Below, piece by piece: positions 25,086 through 32,435 of a DNA stretch of 32,435 bases. Below the pieces are notes generated by a model. That model was not told the origin of the DNA. It was given only the letters and a program-made list of their open reading frames with translations, and did not search any database. Each line of letters begins with the position of its first letter. Position 1 is the first letter of the stretch. Both the position numbers and the translations under genes were made by a program. Where the stretch lies: positions 1 to 32,435 of the forward strand of contig JAUWZT010000003.1 in NCBI GenBank assembly GCA_030615145.1, written 5' to 3'. Source of the stretch: Promethearchaeota archaeon. Its GTDB lineage: Archaea > Asgardarchaeota > Lokiarchaeia > Sigyniarchaeales > SOKP01.

Positions 25086-26594
25086 TTATTTGTCATCTTC
25101 AACAACTTTTAAACCTAAAATTTTTGCTCCGTTTATGAAATCTTCCTTCCAATCGCCTATGAAAGTTACCCTATGCCATCCAAATGCGTTCCAATCATAG
25201 TTTTCCATAATTTTTTCAACATCGCTTTCTACTAACATTTTAGAAACGCAACCTTTTTCATCCACTATGTTATCTATTATTTTTCCCGTACGGATTGAGA
25301 TTTTTTTTTCAAAAACGCTGATTTTAATAGTCGTTACTGGTTTCCCTATTGGAAATTTAACGCGAGGCGAGGCGCCTAAAAAATGAGTTTCACCATGGTA
25401 AACGATATCATAAGGCGCTTGTGGACCCTCTGGTCCTTGCAAATTGCATGGCGCTAAACAATGCATATACGTGATTTGATTTTTTTTTATATCAAAAGTG
25501 TGGTTGGACACATATCCTGGTCTACCAGTTAAGTACAGTCCAAAAAGAAAGCTTATGGTCGAATCCATATCAGACTCACATATGCCGTATTTTCCTTCTT
25601 TACTTAATTCGAAAAAAGCCATGCAAGGATAAGCGGGAATCGCGCCGCACAATAAGAATGTGCCACAATCGGGAGTAAAAATGTCAATGTCTTTATCTTT
25701 CAAGATATTTTTAAAAGCTAGATATAGTTTTGCGGAATTTAAAATGGTTTTATCCGTGGGTTCTACTAAAGAAGCATTTTTAATCCATTTTTGAGCGATC
25801 TCTTTTGCTTGGTCTGTGTTAACCTCATTATAATATTTGAGAATCTCCTCTGGATCTCCTCTAATCATTTCTATGTCGAAAACATTTTTTAAAATTTCTT
25901 TATAGAGCGCTTCATCCTTTCTCCACTGGTGTGCTTGATCTAAACCAACTGTATCGGTATAAAATTCAAATTCCTCATCGCTACTCATTTTACTTATTTG
26001 ATCCAAAAACTCTGGATGATTTTTAGCTAATCGCATTCGTTCGGGATTAAATAACCCTAATATGACATCCCAGTTCATTTTAATGATGTCCTTGGCGTAA
26101 ACCAAGACCTTTTTTCCCCTTAAACGCATAAGATTAAACATGTTCTCAAATGTCTTGTCAAAATCTTCTAAATTTTTTGAAGACAAAATAGATAGTTGAT
26201 AATTCTTGTCTTTAACACTTGAGAATATTTTTGTGAATGTATGGTCTCCAGCATAAATAAAATTAGCCAATATTACCGGCTTTTTGCTCTCAACAAATTC
26301 AATGCCAGCTTGAACAATCCCTGGATCTCCATAATGCCCTATCGTAAAAACTATAACCCCATCAGCCTCTTCGATATCCTTTTTAATCTGGTTAACTAAT
26401 TCATTATCGTATGTTGTAATAATCTCACTATAGTTAAACTCAATTTTATTAAATTTCTCGTTTAGATGTTTTCTAATGGAATCTATCGTTTTGTTATTGT
26501 CATATCCCAAATAAGGCCATCCAGCTTCCCATTGTGGTTTTCCTATAAACACAACTTCTATTTTTACATCTTTATTATTCATTTTAAAATTCAC
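25086..26594 (-). CDS. L-fucose/L-arabinose isomerase-like sugar isomerase
   Basis: This 502-residue protein resembles the FucI/AraA superfamily that interconverts aldose and ketose sugars using Mn2+. The N-terminal Rossmann-like domains carry ADGVIVFTIGHYGDPG (77-92). The C-terminal domain has the metal-site pattern: YGICESDMDS (336-345), HTFD (365-368) and MHCLAPCN (377-384), giving E340, D368 and H378 as likely ligands. The length is a little shorter than E. coli FucI (about 590) and close to archaeal and Thermotoga homologues of the superfamily. It is convergent with the GH172 gene with about 32 bases between stops, which suggests both serve breakdown of the same sugar. Exact sugar unknown. 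Confidence 0.82.
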   Translation of the reverse strand: MNFKMNNKDVKIEVVFIGKPQWEAGWPYLGYDNNKTIDSIRKHLNEKFNKIEFNYSEIITTYDNELVNQIKKDIEEADGVIVFTIGHYGDPGIVQAGIEFVESKKPVILANFIYAGDHTFTKIFSSVKDKNYQLSILSSKNLEDFDKTFENMFNLMRLRGKKVLVYAKDIIKMNWDVILGLFNPERMRLAKNHPEFLDQISKMSSDEEFEFYTDTVGLDQAHQWRKDEALYKEILKNVFDIEMIRGDPEEILKYYNEVNTDQAKEIAQKWIKNASLVEPTDKTILNSAKLYLAFKNILKDKDIDIFTPDCGTFLLCGAIPAYPCMAFFELSKEGKYGICESDMDSTISFLFGLYLTGRPGYVSNHTFDIKKNQITYMHCLAPCNLQGPEGPQAPYDIVYHGETHFLGASPRVKFPIGKPVTTIKISVFEKKISIRTGKIIDNIVDEKGCVSKMLVESDVEKIMENYDWNAFGWHRVTFIGDWKEDFINGAKILGLKVVEDDK

Positions 26595-26683
26595 TACGAA
26601 TCAAAAAATTATATTACTTATCTATTAGGTTTTGAACTTTAAAAACATTAAAAATTTTAAAAATAAAATTTTTCCGAAAAAAC

Positions 26684-26712
26684 TTAAATATTCTGACAAC
26701 CATTTTATTTAT
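26684..26712 (+). promoter_or_regulatory. TATA-like box of the vapBC operon
   Basis: CTTAAATAT near 26684-26691 lies about 25 bases upstream of ATG 26713. This is the spacing for an archaeal TATA box whose transcript starts at or just before the start codon. It supports ATG 26713 as the real start of the antitoxin gene. Confidence 0.45.
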
Positions 26713-26973
26713 ATGATAATTGATGAGAAAGTAAAAGTCGGTAAAAAAGGGGAGATCCTTCCAAAAAAACCCTTGAGAGAAATTTCCGGTATCCGACCAG
26801 GAGATAATGTATTAATTGAGGCTCAACCTGGTCGACTGATAATAAATAAAATTTTTACTGTCAAAGAACTTCTAGAAATGCCAATCATTTCGCAAGGAAC
26901 AGCTGAAAGCGTAGAAAAGGATATTGAAGAAGAAATGAAAATACAAGAGAAATTGACAAATGAAGAACATTAA
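26713..26973 (+). CDS. vapB: AbrB-type antitoxin (VapB-like)
   Basis: The protein (about 86 residues) has an N-terminal SpoVT/AbrB swapped-hairpin domain: VKVGKKGEILPKKPLREISG, then GDNVLIEAQPGRLIINK. The C-terminal 40 residues are acidic and helical, typical of the toxin-binding part. I chose ATG 26713 because the AbrB domain begins there and a TATA-like box sits 25 bases upstream; an in-frame start at 26632 would add a 27-residue Lys/Phe-rich tail with no family equivalent. It overlaps the PIN toxin gene by 14 bases, so translation is coupled. Such antitoxins neutralise the toxin and repress their own operon. Confidence 0.85.
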   Translation: MIIDEKVKVGKKGEILPKKPLREISGIRPGDNVLIEAQPGRLIINKIFTVKELLEMPIISQGTAESVEKDIEEEMKIQEKLTNEEH

Positions 26974-27460
26974 ACCTTTAATAATGGATACAACCTATAT
27001 TTTACCATTATTCGGTATTAAAATAATAGAACTAACCAATTTTAAAAAATTCTCTAAAAAACTCTGGTCAAATGGATTAAAAGGATTAAATCTATACTTA
27101 CCCTCAACTTGCTTAATGGAGGTTTTGTTTAAATTAACCGGGGAATATCGAAAGAGTAATAATGTTGATGTACTTAAACGTTACGCCATAGCAATACCTT
27201 CAATACTTTCCTTCAGCTCGATACAAATCTTCAACCCACTACTAAATCCTGAAGCAATAAGGATTGCGATTAACATAAAATATGCCGGCCATACTGATCT
27301 TATGGATTGTTTAATTGCTGCCAGTGCTGCGGCATTAAAAGGGATATTCTTGACAGAGGATATTGAATTGAGTAAAATTTTAAAAATTATTCCGGAAACC
27401 AAAAATGTTTCTATTTGGTCTTGGAGTGATCTTATTAAGAACGAATTTGCTCAAGATTGA
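26960..27460 (+). CDS. vapC: PIN-domain toxin (VapC-like RNase)
   Basis: This 166-residue protein shows the PIN-domain acidic quartet: D10 in LIMDTTYILPLFG, E54 in LMEVLFKL, D113 and D116 in HTDLMDCLIAASAAA, with TED (132-134) after the last strand. These residues bind metal in VapC ribonucleases. It is the second gene of the AbrB-PIN pair, overlapping the antitoxin by 14 bases. Its length is a little longer than usual VapC because of an insertion near 60-95. It is unrelated in detail to the DUF3368 toxin at 10067, so the window has two independent toxin-antitoxin systems. Confidence 0.87.
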   Translation: MKNIKPLIMDTTYILPLFGIKIIELTNFKKFSKKLWSNGLKGLNLYLPSTCLMEVLFKLTGEYRKSNNVDVLKRYAIAIPSILSFSSIQIFNPLLNPEAIRIAINIKYAGHTDLMDCLIAASAAALKGIFLTEDIELSKILKIIPETKNVSIWSWSDLIKNEFAQD

Positions 27461-27474
27461 TATAAGTAAGTTTT

Positions 27475-27651
27475 TTAATTAATGAAATATATTGGACTCG
27501 ACCATGATTGATGTCCATTATCTAAAGTTATTTTAACATATAGATGGTCGTCTTTTTCCCTATTATTTGCCAATAAAATCGATCTTTCAAGCTGGATCGA
27601 GAAATATGGATTTACATCTGGAACTTTAAAAATAAAATTTTTGTAAAAACC
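27475..27651 (-). pseudogene. C-terminal remnant of a lost gene
   Basis: On the minus strand a frame of 58 codons without a start, preceded by an in-frame TAA (27652-27654), ends at TAA (27475-27477). It reads as coding sequence: FKVPDVNPYFSIQLERSILL, then KDDHLYVKITL, and a last DNGHQSWSSPIYFIN. The ending W-SSPI resembles the C-terminus of PHP-type/DUF3604 metallohydrolases, in which YVR......AWSSPI is usual; I recall this from family patterns and did not compare it. It lies downstream of the sulfatase on the same strand. It is the stump of a deleted gene, not a functional protein. Confidence 0.6.
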
Positions 27652-27667
27652 TTATTGAATCAATTAA

Positions 27668-29119
27668 TTAAACGTTTCTTTCACGTTTCCAATTAGCATT
27701 ATCGCTAGTTCTTAAATACCACCTTAAAAGTTTCTCTTTAAGATCAGCTTTAATTTTGTCGTAAGCATATATGTCAATTAAATTACTAGCTTCATTTGGA
27801 TCGTACATTAAATCGTAAAGCTCTTCCTTCCCACTATCTCGAATGACGAGTTTCCATGTTTTGGTTCTTATCATAGCAGATCGAGCTACGGTTGATGGAT
27901 TTTCTTGAGGTATATTAGTTTTATCGTAATAAATACCAATACCCTGCATTTCAGGACTTTTAACAACCGGTTCAAAACATTGAGGTTCGCGAGGGTTATA
28001 TCCTCCCTCAGCAAAAACAGCATCTCTTAGTTTCAGTAAGCTTCCTTCTAGAAAAGGAATTAAATTCTTGCCAAAGTGAGTATATTGAGTTTCAATTTGA
28101 GCAATATTCAATACTGTAGGAAAAAGATCAATAGTTTGAACAAATTGCTCGTATAGAATTCCTTTTGATTCGATACCAGGTATTTTTGTAATTAACGGAA
28201 CATTGATAAGACAATCTTGGAACGCGTTAGGCCATTTTTCTGTTAATCCATAGTCTCCCGTATAATCTCCATGATCAGAAAAGAAGAATATTGCGCTATT
28301 TTCATAGGCTCCGAGACTCTTTAATATATCGATTATTTGCCCAACTTGGTAATCTACGCGAGAAACCATTCCATAATATGTAGCGATAATTTCTTTAAAA
28401 TCATCTTTATCTAAATTGTTCAAACCGTACTTTCCTTGAATTAAACGCATAAATTCTGGCTTATCGTCCAATTTAGGCGGCACTGGGGCTGGTACTAATT
28501 CTCGATCGTACATAGAAAAGTAAGGCTCCTCAACCCTGTAAGGAGTATGAGGGAAGTTCAAGGCAATATATAGGCAAAAAGGATTCTTAGGATCAGAATT
28601 CAAATAGTTAATTGCCTTTTGAATAATATGATAATCAATATCTCTTGATTCTTCTAATGTTCTCTCACCATAATAAAAAGATTTTCTCATAGGATGATCT
28701 AAGGGATAGGGATTAGTTTTCCAAGCACCCATTTTCGTTCTTAACCTTTTCGTTACGCTTTGGCTAATAGCATCTTTACTAAAAAGATCGTTTCTTCCAA
28801 TCCATATGACTTCGTAGCTTTTTTCCTTAAGAAACTTAAAAAGATTTTCTTCGTGCGGTTGTAATAATTGGTAAAGGCTTCTGTGCCCATTCGAGTGTAC
28901 ATATTGACCGGTAAAAGTACAACATCTAGAAGGTCCGCAAACTGGATTAACGGTAAAACAATTAGTAAAAGCAGCGCCGTCTTTAGCAAGTTTATCAATA
29001 TTTGGCGTTTTAATAACGGGATTTCTTCGACCATCAAAAGAAACGCAATCTCCACGCATTTCATCTGCTAAAAAAATAATAATATTAGGAAGCAGTTTCT
29101 CTTTTGCCATGTTTAACAT
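27668..29119 (-). CDS. Type I sulfatase (Cys-type, formylglycine-dependent)
   Basis: This 483-residue protein is an alkaline-phosphatase-superfamily sulfatase. The signature CGPSRCCTFTGQ (61-72) has Cys61 at the position converted to formylglycine. Metal ligands are expected from the N-terminal FLADEMRGD (16-24) and from FFSDHGDYTGDYG with the following EKWPN. No signal peptide is present; the enzyme is probably cytoplasmic and acts on imported sulfated sugars. The Cys form needs a formylglycine-generating or anaerobic sulfatase-maturating enzyme, which is not in this window. Start ATG 29119 (or ATG 29110, three residues later). It is divergent from UroD protein 5 (123-base gap), suggesting shared control. 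Confidence 0.9.
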   Translation of the reverse strand: MLNMAKEKLLPNIIIFLADEMRGDCVSFDGRRNPVIKTPNIDKLAKDGAAFTNCFTVNPVCGPSRCCTFTGQYVHSNGHRSLYQLLQPHEENLFKFLKEKSYEVIWIGRNDLFSKDAISQSVTKRLRTKMGAWKTNPYPLDHPMRKSFYYGERTLEESRDIDYHIIQKAINYLNSDPKNPFCLYIALNFPHTPYRVEEPYFSMYDRELVPAPVPPKLDDKPEFMRLIQGKYGLNNLDKDDFKEIIATYYGMVSRVDYQVGQIIDILKSLGAYENSAIFFFSDHGDYTGDYGLTEKWPNAFQDCLINVPLITKIPGIESKGILYEQFVQTIDLFPTVLNIAQIETQYTHFGKNLIPFLEGSLLKLRDAVFAEGGYNPREPQCFEPVVKSPEMQGIGIYYDKTNIPQENPSTVARSAMIRTKTWKLVIRDSGKEELYDLMYDPNEASNLIDIYAYDKIKADLKEKLLRWYLRTSDNANWKRERNV

Positions 29120-29242
29120 TTATCATTTAAGATTTAAAAATTTAATAATTAATAATTCAAGGTTATTTTAAAATATTCAAAATCTAATATGAATATCCCA
29201 ACACTTTTAATTTTCGAAAAATTATTCAAAAGGATATAAACT

Positions 29243-30403
29243 ATGAACTCAAGGGAAAGAGTAAATACAACTTTAAATCATAAAGAACCCGATAAAGTTC
29301 CGATTGATTTAGGAGGAAATCAATCAAGTATTCATATTAAAGCGTACAAGAAATTATTGGATTACCTTGAAATTGAAGATGAGAACGTTCAATACGCTGA
29401 TTTCGTTCAACAAATCGTACGCCCATGTGATAAAGTCTTAGAAAGATTTAGCATTGATGTAAGATATGTTCAACCTTTAGGGGGGATGGTTAGAGTTATA
29501 GATATGGAACCTCAATACGAGGGCAAATATGTGGGCGTTTATGACCAGTTTGGTGTGTTTTGGGGGAACGACGCTAAAAAAGATTTAGACGAGATATTAT
29601 ATTACGATCCTGTTATTCATCCTTTTGCTGATTTTAAATCTGTTAGCGATATAAGAGATTTTGACTGGCCCAATGGGAGAGATAAAACACCCTTTAACGG
29701 ATTGAAGGAATACGCTAAAAATTTGCGCGATAATACTGATTTTGCATTATCGACTCCTCCAGTTGGATGCATTTATGAATATTGCACGTTTTTATTTGGT
29801 TTCATAAAAACTTTAAGATATTTAAGAATTAAGCCAGAATTACTAATTGCAGCAATGCAAGGTTTATTAAAGTATTGGACCGATTATGTTACGACCTTTT
29901 TAGACGAAGTTGGAAGTTATTTAGATGTAGTATGCATCAACGGTGATCTTGCGGAACAAGCAGGACCTATAATGAGTGTTAAGCTTTACGAAAATATGAT
30001 AAAACCGATAGAAAGGAAATTATCAAAAAAAATTCGCGAATTAGTAGAAACGAAAATAAACTATCATTCCTGCGGTTCGATTTCGCTATTTATACCCCAT
30101 TTTGCTGAGATTGGGTATGATGTTATTAATCCAGTACAAATAAGTGCCTATGATATGGAGCCTTGTTCCCTAAAGAAGCGATTTGGAGATATAATGTCGT
30201 TTTGGGGTGGTTTATGTAACACTCAAAATACATTACCCTTTGGAACGCTTAAAGAAATAAGGGACGAGGTACGAAGAAATTTCGAATGTTTGAAACCCGG
30301 CGGAGGTTTTGTTGCGTCTAACATCCATAATATAACTGCCGAAGTTCCTCCTCAGAATATTGTAGCCATGTTTGATGCCGCTAACGAGTTTGGAAGTTAT
30401 TAA
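29243..30403 (+). CDS. UroD/MtaA-family methyltransferase-like protein 5
   Basis: This 386-residue protein opens MNSRERVNTTLNHKEPDKVP, the standard UroD-superfamily start, and has NGDLAEQAGP at the active-site strand, then NYHSCGSISLF with the zinc His-x-Cys, and SFWGGLCNTQNTLPFGT. The late zinc Cys is not visible; that position reads FVASNIHNIT. It is more distant from proteins 1 and 3 than those two are from each other. AGGAT (29231-29235) is its ribosome-binding site. The sulfatase lies on the other side of a shared promoter region, and an amidohydrolase follows on the same strand after about 66 bases. Corrinoid methyl transfer is the family-based guess; substrate unknown. Confidence 0.85.
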   Translation: MNSRERVNTTLNHKEPDKVPIDLGGNQSSIHIKAYKKLLDYLEIEDENVQYADFVQQIVRPCDKVLERFSIDVRYVQPLGGMVRVIDMEPQYEGKYVGVYDQFGVFWGNDAKKDLDEILYYDPVIHPFADFKSVSDIRDFDWPNGRDKTPFNGLKEYAKNLRDNTDFALSTPPVGCIYEYCTFLFGFIKTLRYLRIKPELLIAAMQGLLKYWTDYVTTFLDEVGSYLDVVCINGDLAEQAGPIMSVKLYENMIKPIERKLSKKIRELVETKINYHSCGSISLFIPHFAEIGYDVINPVQISAYDMEPCSLKKRFGDIMSFWGGLCNTQNTLPFGTLKEIRDEVRRNFECLKPGGGFVASNIHNITAEVPPQNIVAMFDAANEFGSY

Positions 30404-30469
30404 TAATAGAGTTTTTTTACAATCAATGTTTTAATAATAAAATATTAACCTAATTAAGGGTGAAAAGAT

Positions 30470-31336
30470 ATAAAAAGTAAGAATTTTAAAATTTTTGACG
30501 CTCATCTTCATACCTATGGTACATTTCTACCTAAAAATGAAGATTTAATTAGTTATCTGGATAAACACAACATCGAAAAAGCAATTATTACTACAGTTAA
30601 TAGAGCAGCAAGCTCCAAAATCTATGCTGACAAAGATAACACTGTTGAAAATAACTCTTCTAACAATGATGTCGTAAAGAGAGCGTTTGAAAACTTAAGG
30701 AGGTTAATGCCAAAAGGTCAATTGGACCATCAAGATGTTATTAACATATCAAACAAAGATCCAGAAAGATTTTATAAATTCTTCTGGTTCAACCCAAAAA
30801 TCAAACCTGAAGATGAGGAGAGCAATTACAAAGTCTTAGAAGATCATTTTGACTTAGGTTTTTGTGGGGTTAAGATCCATTCCGGCATTCACTTAATAAA
30901 AATTCCAAGAGATATCATAAAACTAGTTTCTTTTATGCAAGATTATGACATGAAATTTCCGTTATTCGTTCACTTTACGCCAAAATTTTCTGCTTTTGGA
31001 GGAATAAGCAGTAAAGATATAGCAAAATTAGCAAAAAATTATCCAAATTTGCGTATCATTATTGGACATGCTGCGTTGGCAATGGAGTTTGCAATAGATC
31101 TTGGAATGAGCTTAAAACAATATAAAAACGTATTTTTTGAAACTTCGTGTTCTATACCTTACGGGATATTAGGTTTGATAAAAATGGTAGGGCATAAACG
31201 CATATTATTTGGAACAGATGCGCCAGTCACTAATCCAATAAAACTTGAAATTGATAAAATATTATGCTTACCAATTACCGATGATCAAAAACGCGATGTT
31301 TTTTTCAACAACATTGACAGCATAATTAGAAAATAA
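30470..31336 (+). CDS. Amidohydrolase-2 family metal-dependent hydrolase, non-canonical start
   Basis: The protein is a TIM-barrel amidohydrolase. The usual metal motif DAHLHTYG is encoded at about 30497-30520, well before the first in-frame ATG at 30707. The reading frame stays open from 30464 (after TGA at 30461). Further motifs are GVKIHSG, PLFVHFTP, IIIGHAALAM and ILFGTDAPV, matching the His, His and Asp ligands of the family. Upstream of the motif there is no ATG, GTG or TTG in frame. A GGGTGA ribosome-binding site (30458-30463) sits six bases before ATA 30470, so I begin the feature there; ATT 30491 is another possibility. Starting at 30707 would drop the essential HxH. It follows UroD protein 5 and may be co-transcribed. 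Decarboxylase, lactonase or sugar-acid hydrolase roles are possible. Confidence 0.75.
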   Translation: MKSKNFKIFDAHLHTYGTFLPKNEDLISYLDKHNIEKAIITTVNRAASSKIYADKDNTVENNSSNNDVVKRAFENLRRLMPKGQLDHQDVINISNKDPERFYKFFWFNPKIKPEDEESNYKVLEDHFDLGFCGVKIHSGIHLIKIPRDIIKLVSFMQDYDMKFPLFVHFTPKFSAFGGISSKDIAKLAKNYPNLRIIIGHAALAMEFAIDLGMSLKQYKNVFFETSCSIPYGILGLIKMVGHKRILFGTDAPVTNPIKLEIDKILCLPITDDQKRDVFFNNIDSIIRK

Positions 31337-31557
31337 ACCATTAATTTTCAAAGGTTTTAAATTTTTTTAGATTACCTTTCAAATCTTCCACTAACATTTT
31401 ATCGATATTAACTAATTAATTAATTTTGACTTTAAAATTATTGTCGAGAAAATAATTAACGATTAAGTCGATTATTTCTGTTTTAATAATAGAATATATA
31501 AACGTAGTTGTGTAATTTTTTATTATAATCTTGTAAAAAATTATCAGAGTTGATAAA

Positions 31558-32124
31558 GTGAAAAATTTAGGGGATGATAATTACTACAAAGAGAACAATA
31601 ATTGGGACGTCATAGAAGTTTCAAAGGTTAACGACAAAATTATTAAAAAGCTTTTAAATTATCTGAAATATGATATATCAGAAAACTTCTTTATTTCCTT
31701 TGAAAGCCTTTTAAAATTAGGAAATAAAGTTCCAGAAGCTACAATTCAAAATATTATCAATGAGTTAGACCAAACTCACAATTTCAAAAAGGACTTGTTT
31801 CATTTCATTTTAAGCTTTGTAAAAAATGGCACAGTAGAATTTCACTTATTACCTCAAATATATAGCCCAGATTTCATTGTTAGGGCTCGAGCCATAATGA
31901 AAATAAAACAAAATAACGATACAAGATATCTAAAGTTCCTACTCCCGTTATTAGACGACCCTGACGATTCCGTAAGATGGAGCGTGATAAAATTCTTGGC
32001 TAAGCATAAAAATAATCCAATAATCTTTAATGAATTAAAAAATCACTTGAATAAGGAGTTAAATCCTATAATTTATAGTAATTTGAAGGAAATATTTGAA
32101 TTAGAGCTTAAAATTAGAGAATAA
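31558..32124 (+). CDS. HEAT-repeat-like protein
   Basis: This 188-residue hydrophilic protein is nearly all alpha-helical. The part from about 103 to 160 (IYSPDFIVRARAIMKI, then LPLLDDPDDSVRWSVIKFL) has the D..VR..A pattern of HEAT repeats, used for protein-protein contacts. The N-terminal half (35-100) may contain diverged repeats. The start is GTG 31558; a TATATAAA box at 31495-31502 lies upstream. It has no catalytic motif and no operon partner in the window. The partner protein is unknown. The 221-base gap before it (31337-31557) holds this promoter and A/T-rich sequence. Confidence 0.7.
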   Translation: MKNLGDDNYYKENNNWDVIEVSKVNDKIIKKLLNYLKYDISENFFISFESLLKLGNKVPEATIQNIINELDQTHNFKKDLFHFILSFVKNGTVEFHLLPQIYSPDFIVRARAIMKIKQNNDTRYLKFLLPLLDDPDDSVRWSVIKFLAKHKNNPIIFNELKNHLNKELNPIIYSNLKEIFELELKIRE

Positions 32125-32129
32125 AGAAT

Positions 32130-32196
32130 AAGAGAACATAAAAAATACAACTTAGAATTACATCTATTTTTAAATATCTTGGTGTTCTCTTTTTTT
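32130..32196 (+). terminator. Stem-loop with T run after the HEAT-like gene
   Basis: AAGAGAACA (32130-32138) and TGTTCTCTT (32183-32191) form a perfect nine-base-pair stem with a 44-base loop, followed immediately by a T run up to 32196. It begins six bases after the stop codon of the HEAT-like gene. It could terminate that transcript or protect its 3' end. A small structured RNA is less likely. Confidence 0.45.
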
Positions 32197-32301
32197 GTAG
32201 AAATTCACTGCTGAATTTTGTTAATTCAAGACTTATCTTATTTAAAAAAAAAGTAAACAATTAAAAAAGACATTTTTAATTATATATATATACACACTTT
32301 A

Positions 32302-32435
32302 CTAAAACTTTGTATATATTTTGATGCGGGAGTGAACTCGATAGAGTAAATCTTGACACTCTTTCTTATATTCGGCCATCTCGTGCAACTTTAATTCTTT
32401 TACGATCGAATCAAACGCTTTGGAAAATGGCAGGT
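32302..32435 (-). CDS. 3' end of an unknown gene (partial)
   Basis: On the minus strand a frame open at the window edge (from 32433) runs for 43 codons to TAG (32302-32304). It reads LPFSKAFDSIVKELKLHEMA, then EYKKECQDLLYRVHSRIKIY and TKF. The composition, rich in Glu, Lys and Leu with regular spacing, indicates a helical C-terminus of a real protein. No family is recognisable from this fragment. It is convergent with the HEAT-like gene. Confidence 0.6.
   Translation of the reverse strand, partial: LPFSKAFDSIVKELKLHEMAEYKKECQDLLYRVHSRIKIYTKF

Noticed and set aside
31341..31412. Short minus-strand frame MLVEDLKGNLKKFKTFEN as a possible remnant
   Set aside because: Eighteen codons with no homologue in the window; too short to support a call.
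32281..32296. Alternating TA repeat as a possible functional repeat or origin element
   Set aside because: A short AT dinucleotide tract in a convergent A/T-rich gap; no repeated motifs or origin-binding boxes nearby.
1..32435. CRISPR array, tRNA, rRNA or insertion sequence
   Set aside because: No regularly spaced repeats, cloverleaf sequence, rRNA motif, transposase or terminal inverted repeats were seen on either strand.

Overview
The window looks like archaeal chromosome of low G+C content. Genes have TATA-like boxes close to their starts, some compatible with leaderless mRNAs. Genes inside operons use Shine-Dalgarno sites of the GAGGTGA type. The gene content also fits an archaeon: an eIF2B-family protein, a multi-subunit 2-oxoacid:ferredoxin oxidoreductase, VapBC and UPF0175/DUF3368 toxin-antitoxin pairs, and many corrinoid-methyltransferase-like UroD proteins. 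An anaerobic Asgard-type archaeon is my best guess. No rRNA or lineage marker is present, so this is inference. I see no tRNA, rRNA, CRISPR array or insertion sequence, and no gene-free stretch longer than about 230 bases.

Layout. (1) 98-3658: an eIF2B-like protein, a membrane-embedded M28 peptidase and an MFS carrier. (2) 3834-7146: a three-gene operon for a ferredoxin-reducing 2-oxoacid oxidoreductase: fused gamma-delta, alpha, then beta. The beta subunit is circularly permuted: its normal C-terminal half is encoded first and its normal N-terminal half second. (3) 7229-10899: a two-lobed nitroreductase-fold protein, a small remnant of a UroD-like gene, a DUF457-like membrane protein, two small paralogous proteins of unknown function and a toxin-antitoxin pair. 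(4) 11131-21302: a carbohydrate and methyl-transfer region with four UroD-family genes, a TIM-barrel sugar isomerase/epimerase, a GH36-like glycosidase and a GPH-family sugar transporter with a truncated copy beside it. (5) 21406-23884: a crotonase, a YjbQ-family protein and an MFS carrier. (6) 23995-31336: a GH172 (DUF2961) glycosidase, a fucose-isomerase-like protein, a VapBC pair, a gene remnant, a Cys-type sulfatase, a fifth UroD-family gene and an amidohydrolase with no canonical start codon. (7) 31558 to the end: a HEAT-like protein, a stem-loop and the 3' end of an unknown gene on the minus strand.

How it may work together. Regions 4 and 6 hold two glycosidase families, a sulfatase, a sugar isomerase, an epimerase-like protein and a sugar symporter, interleaved with five UroD/MtaA-type proteins. 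I infer an intracellular programme for dismantling decorated (sulfated, perhaps O-methylated) glycosides, with UroD-type proteins moving methyl groups. The ferredoxin oxidoreductase could oxidise the resulting pyruvate or related 2-oxoacids. No corrinoid protein or corrinoid-activating enzyme is encoded here, so the methyl-transfer part is a hypothesis.

Three gene remnants (8500-8625, 18283-18561, 27475-27651) show that the accessory regions have been reshaped by partial duplication and deletion.
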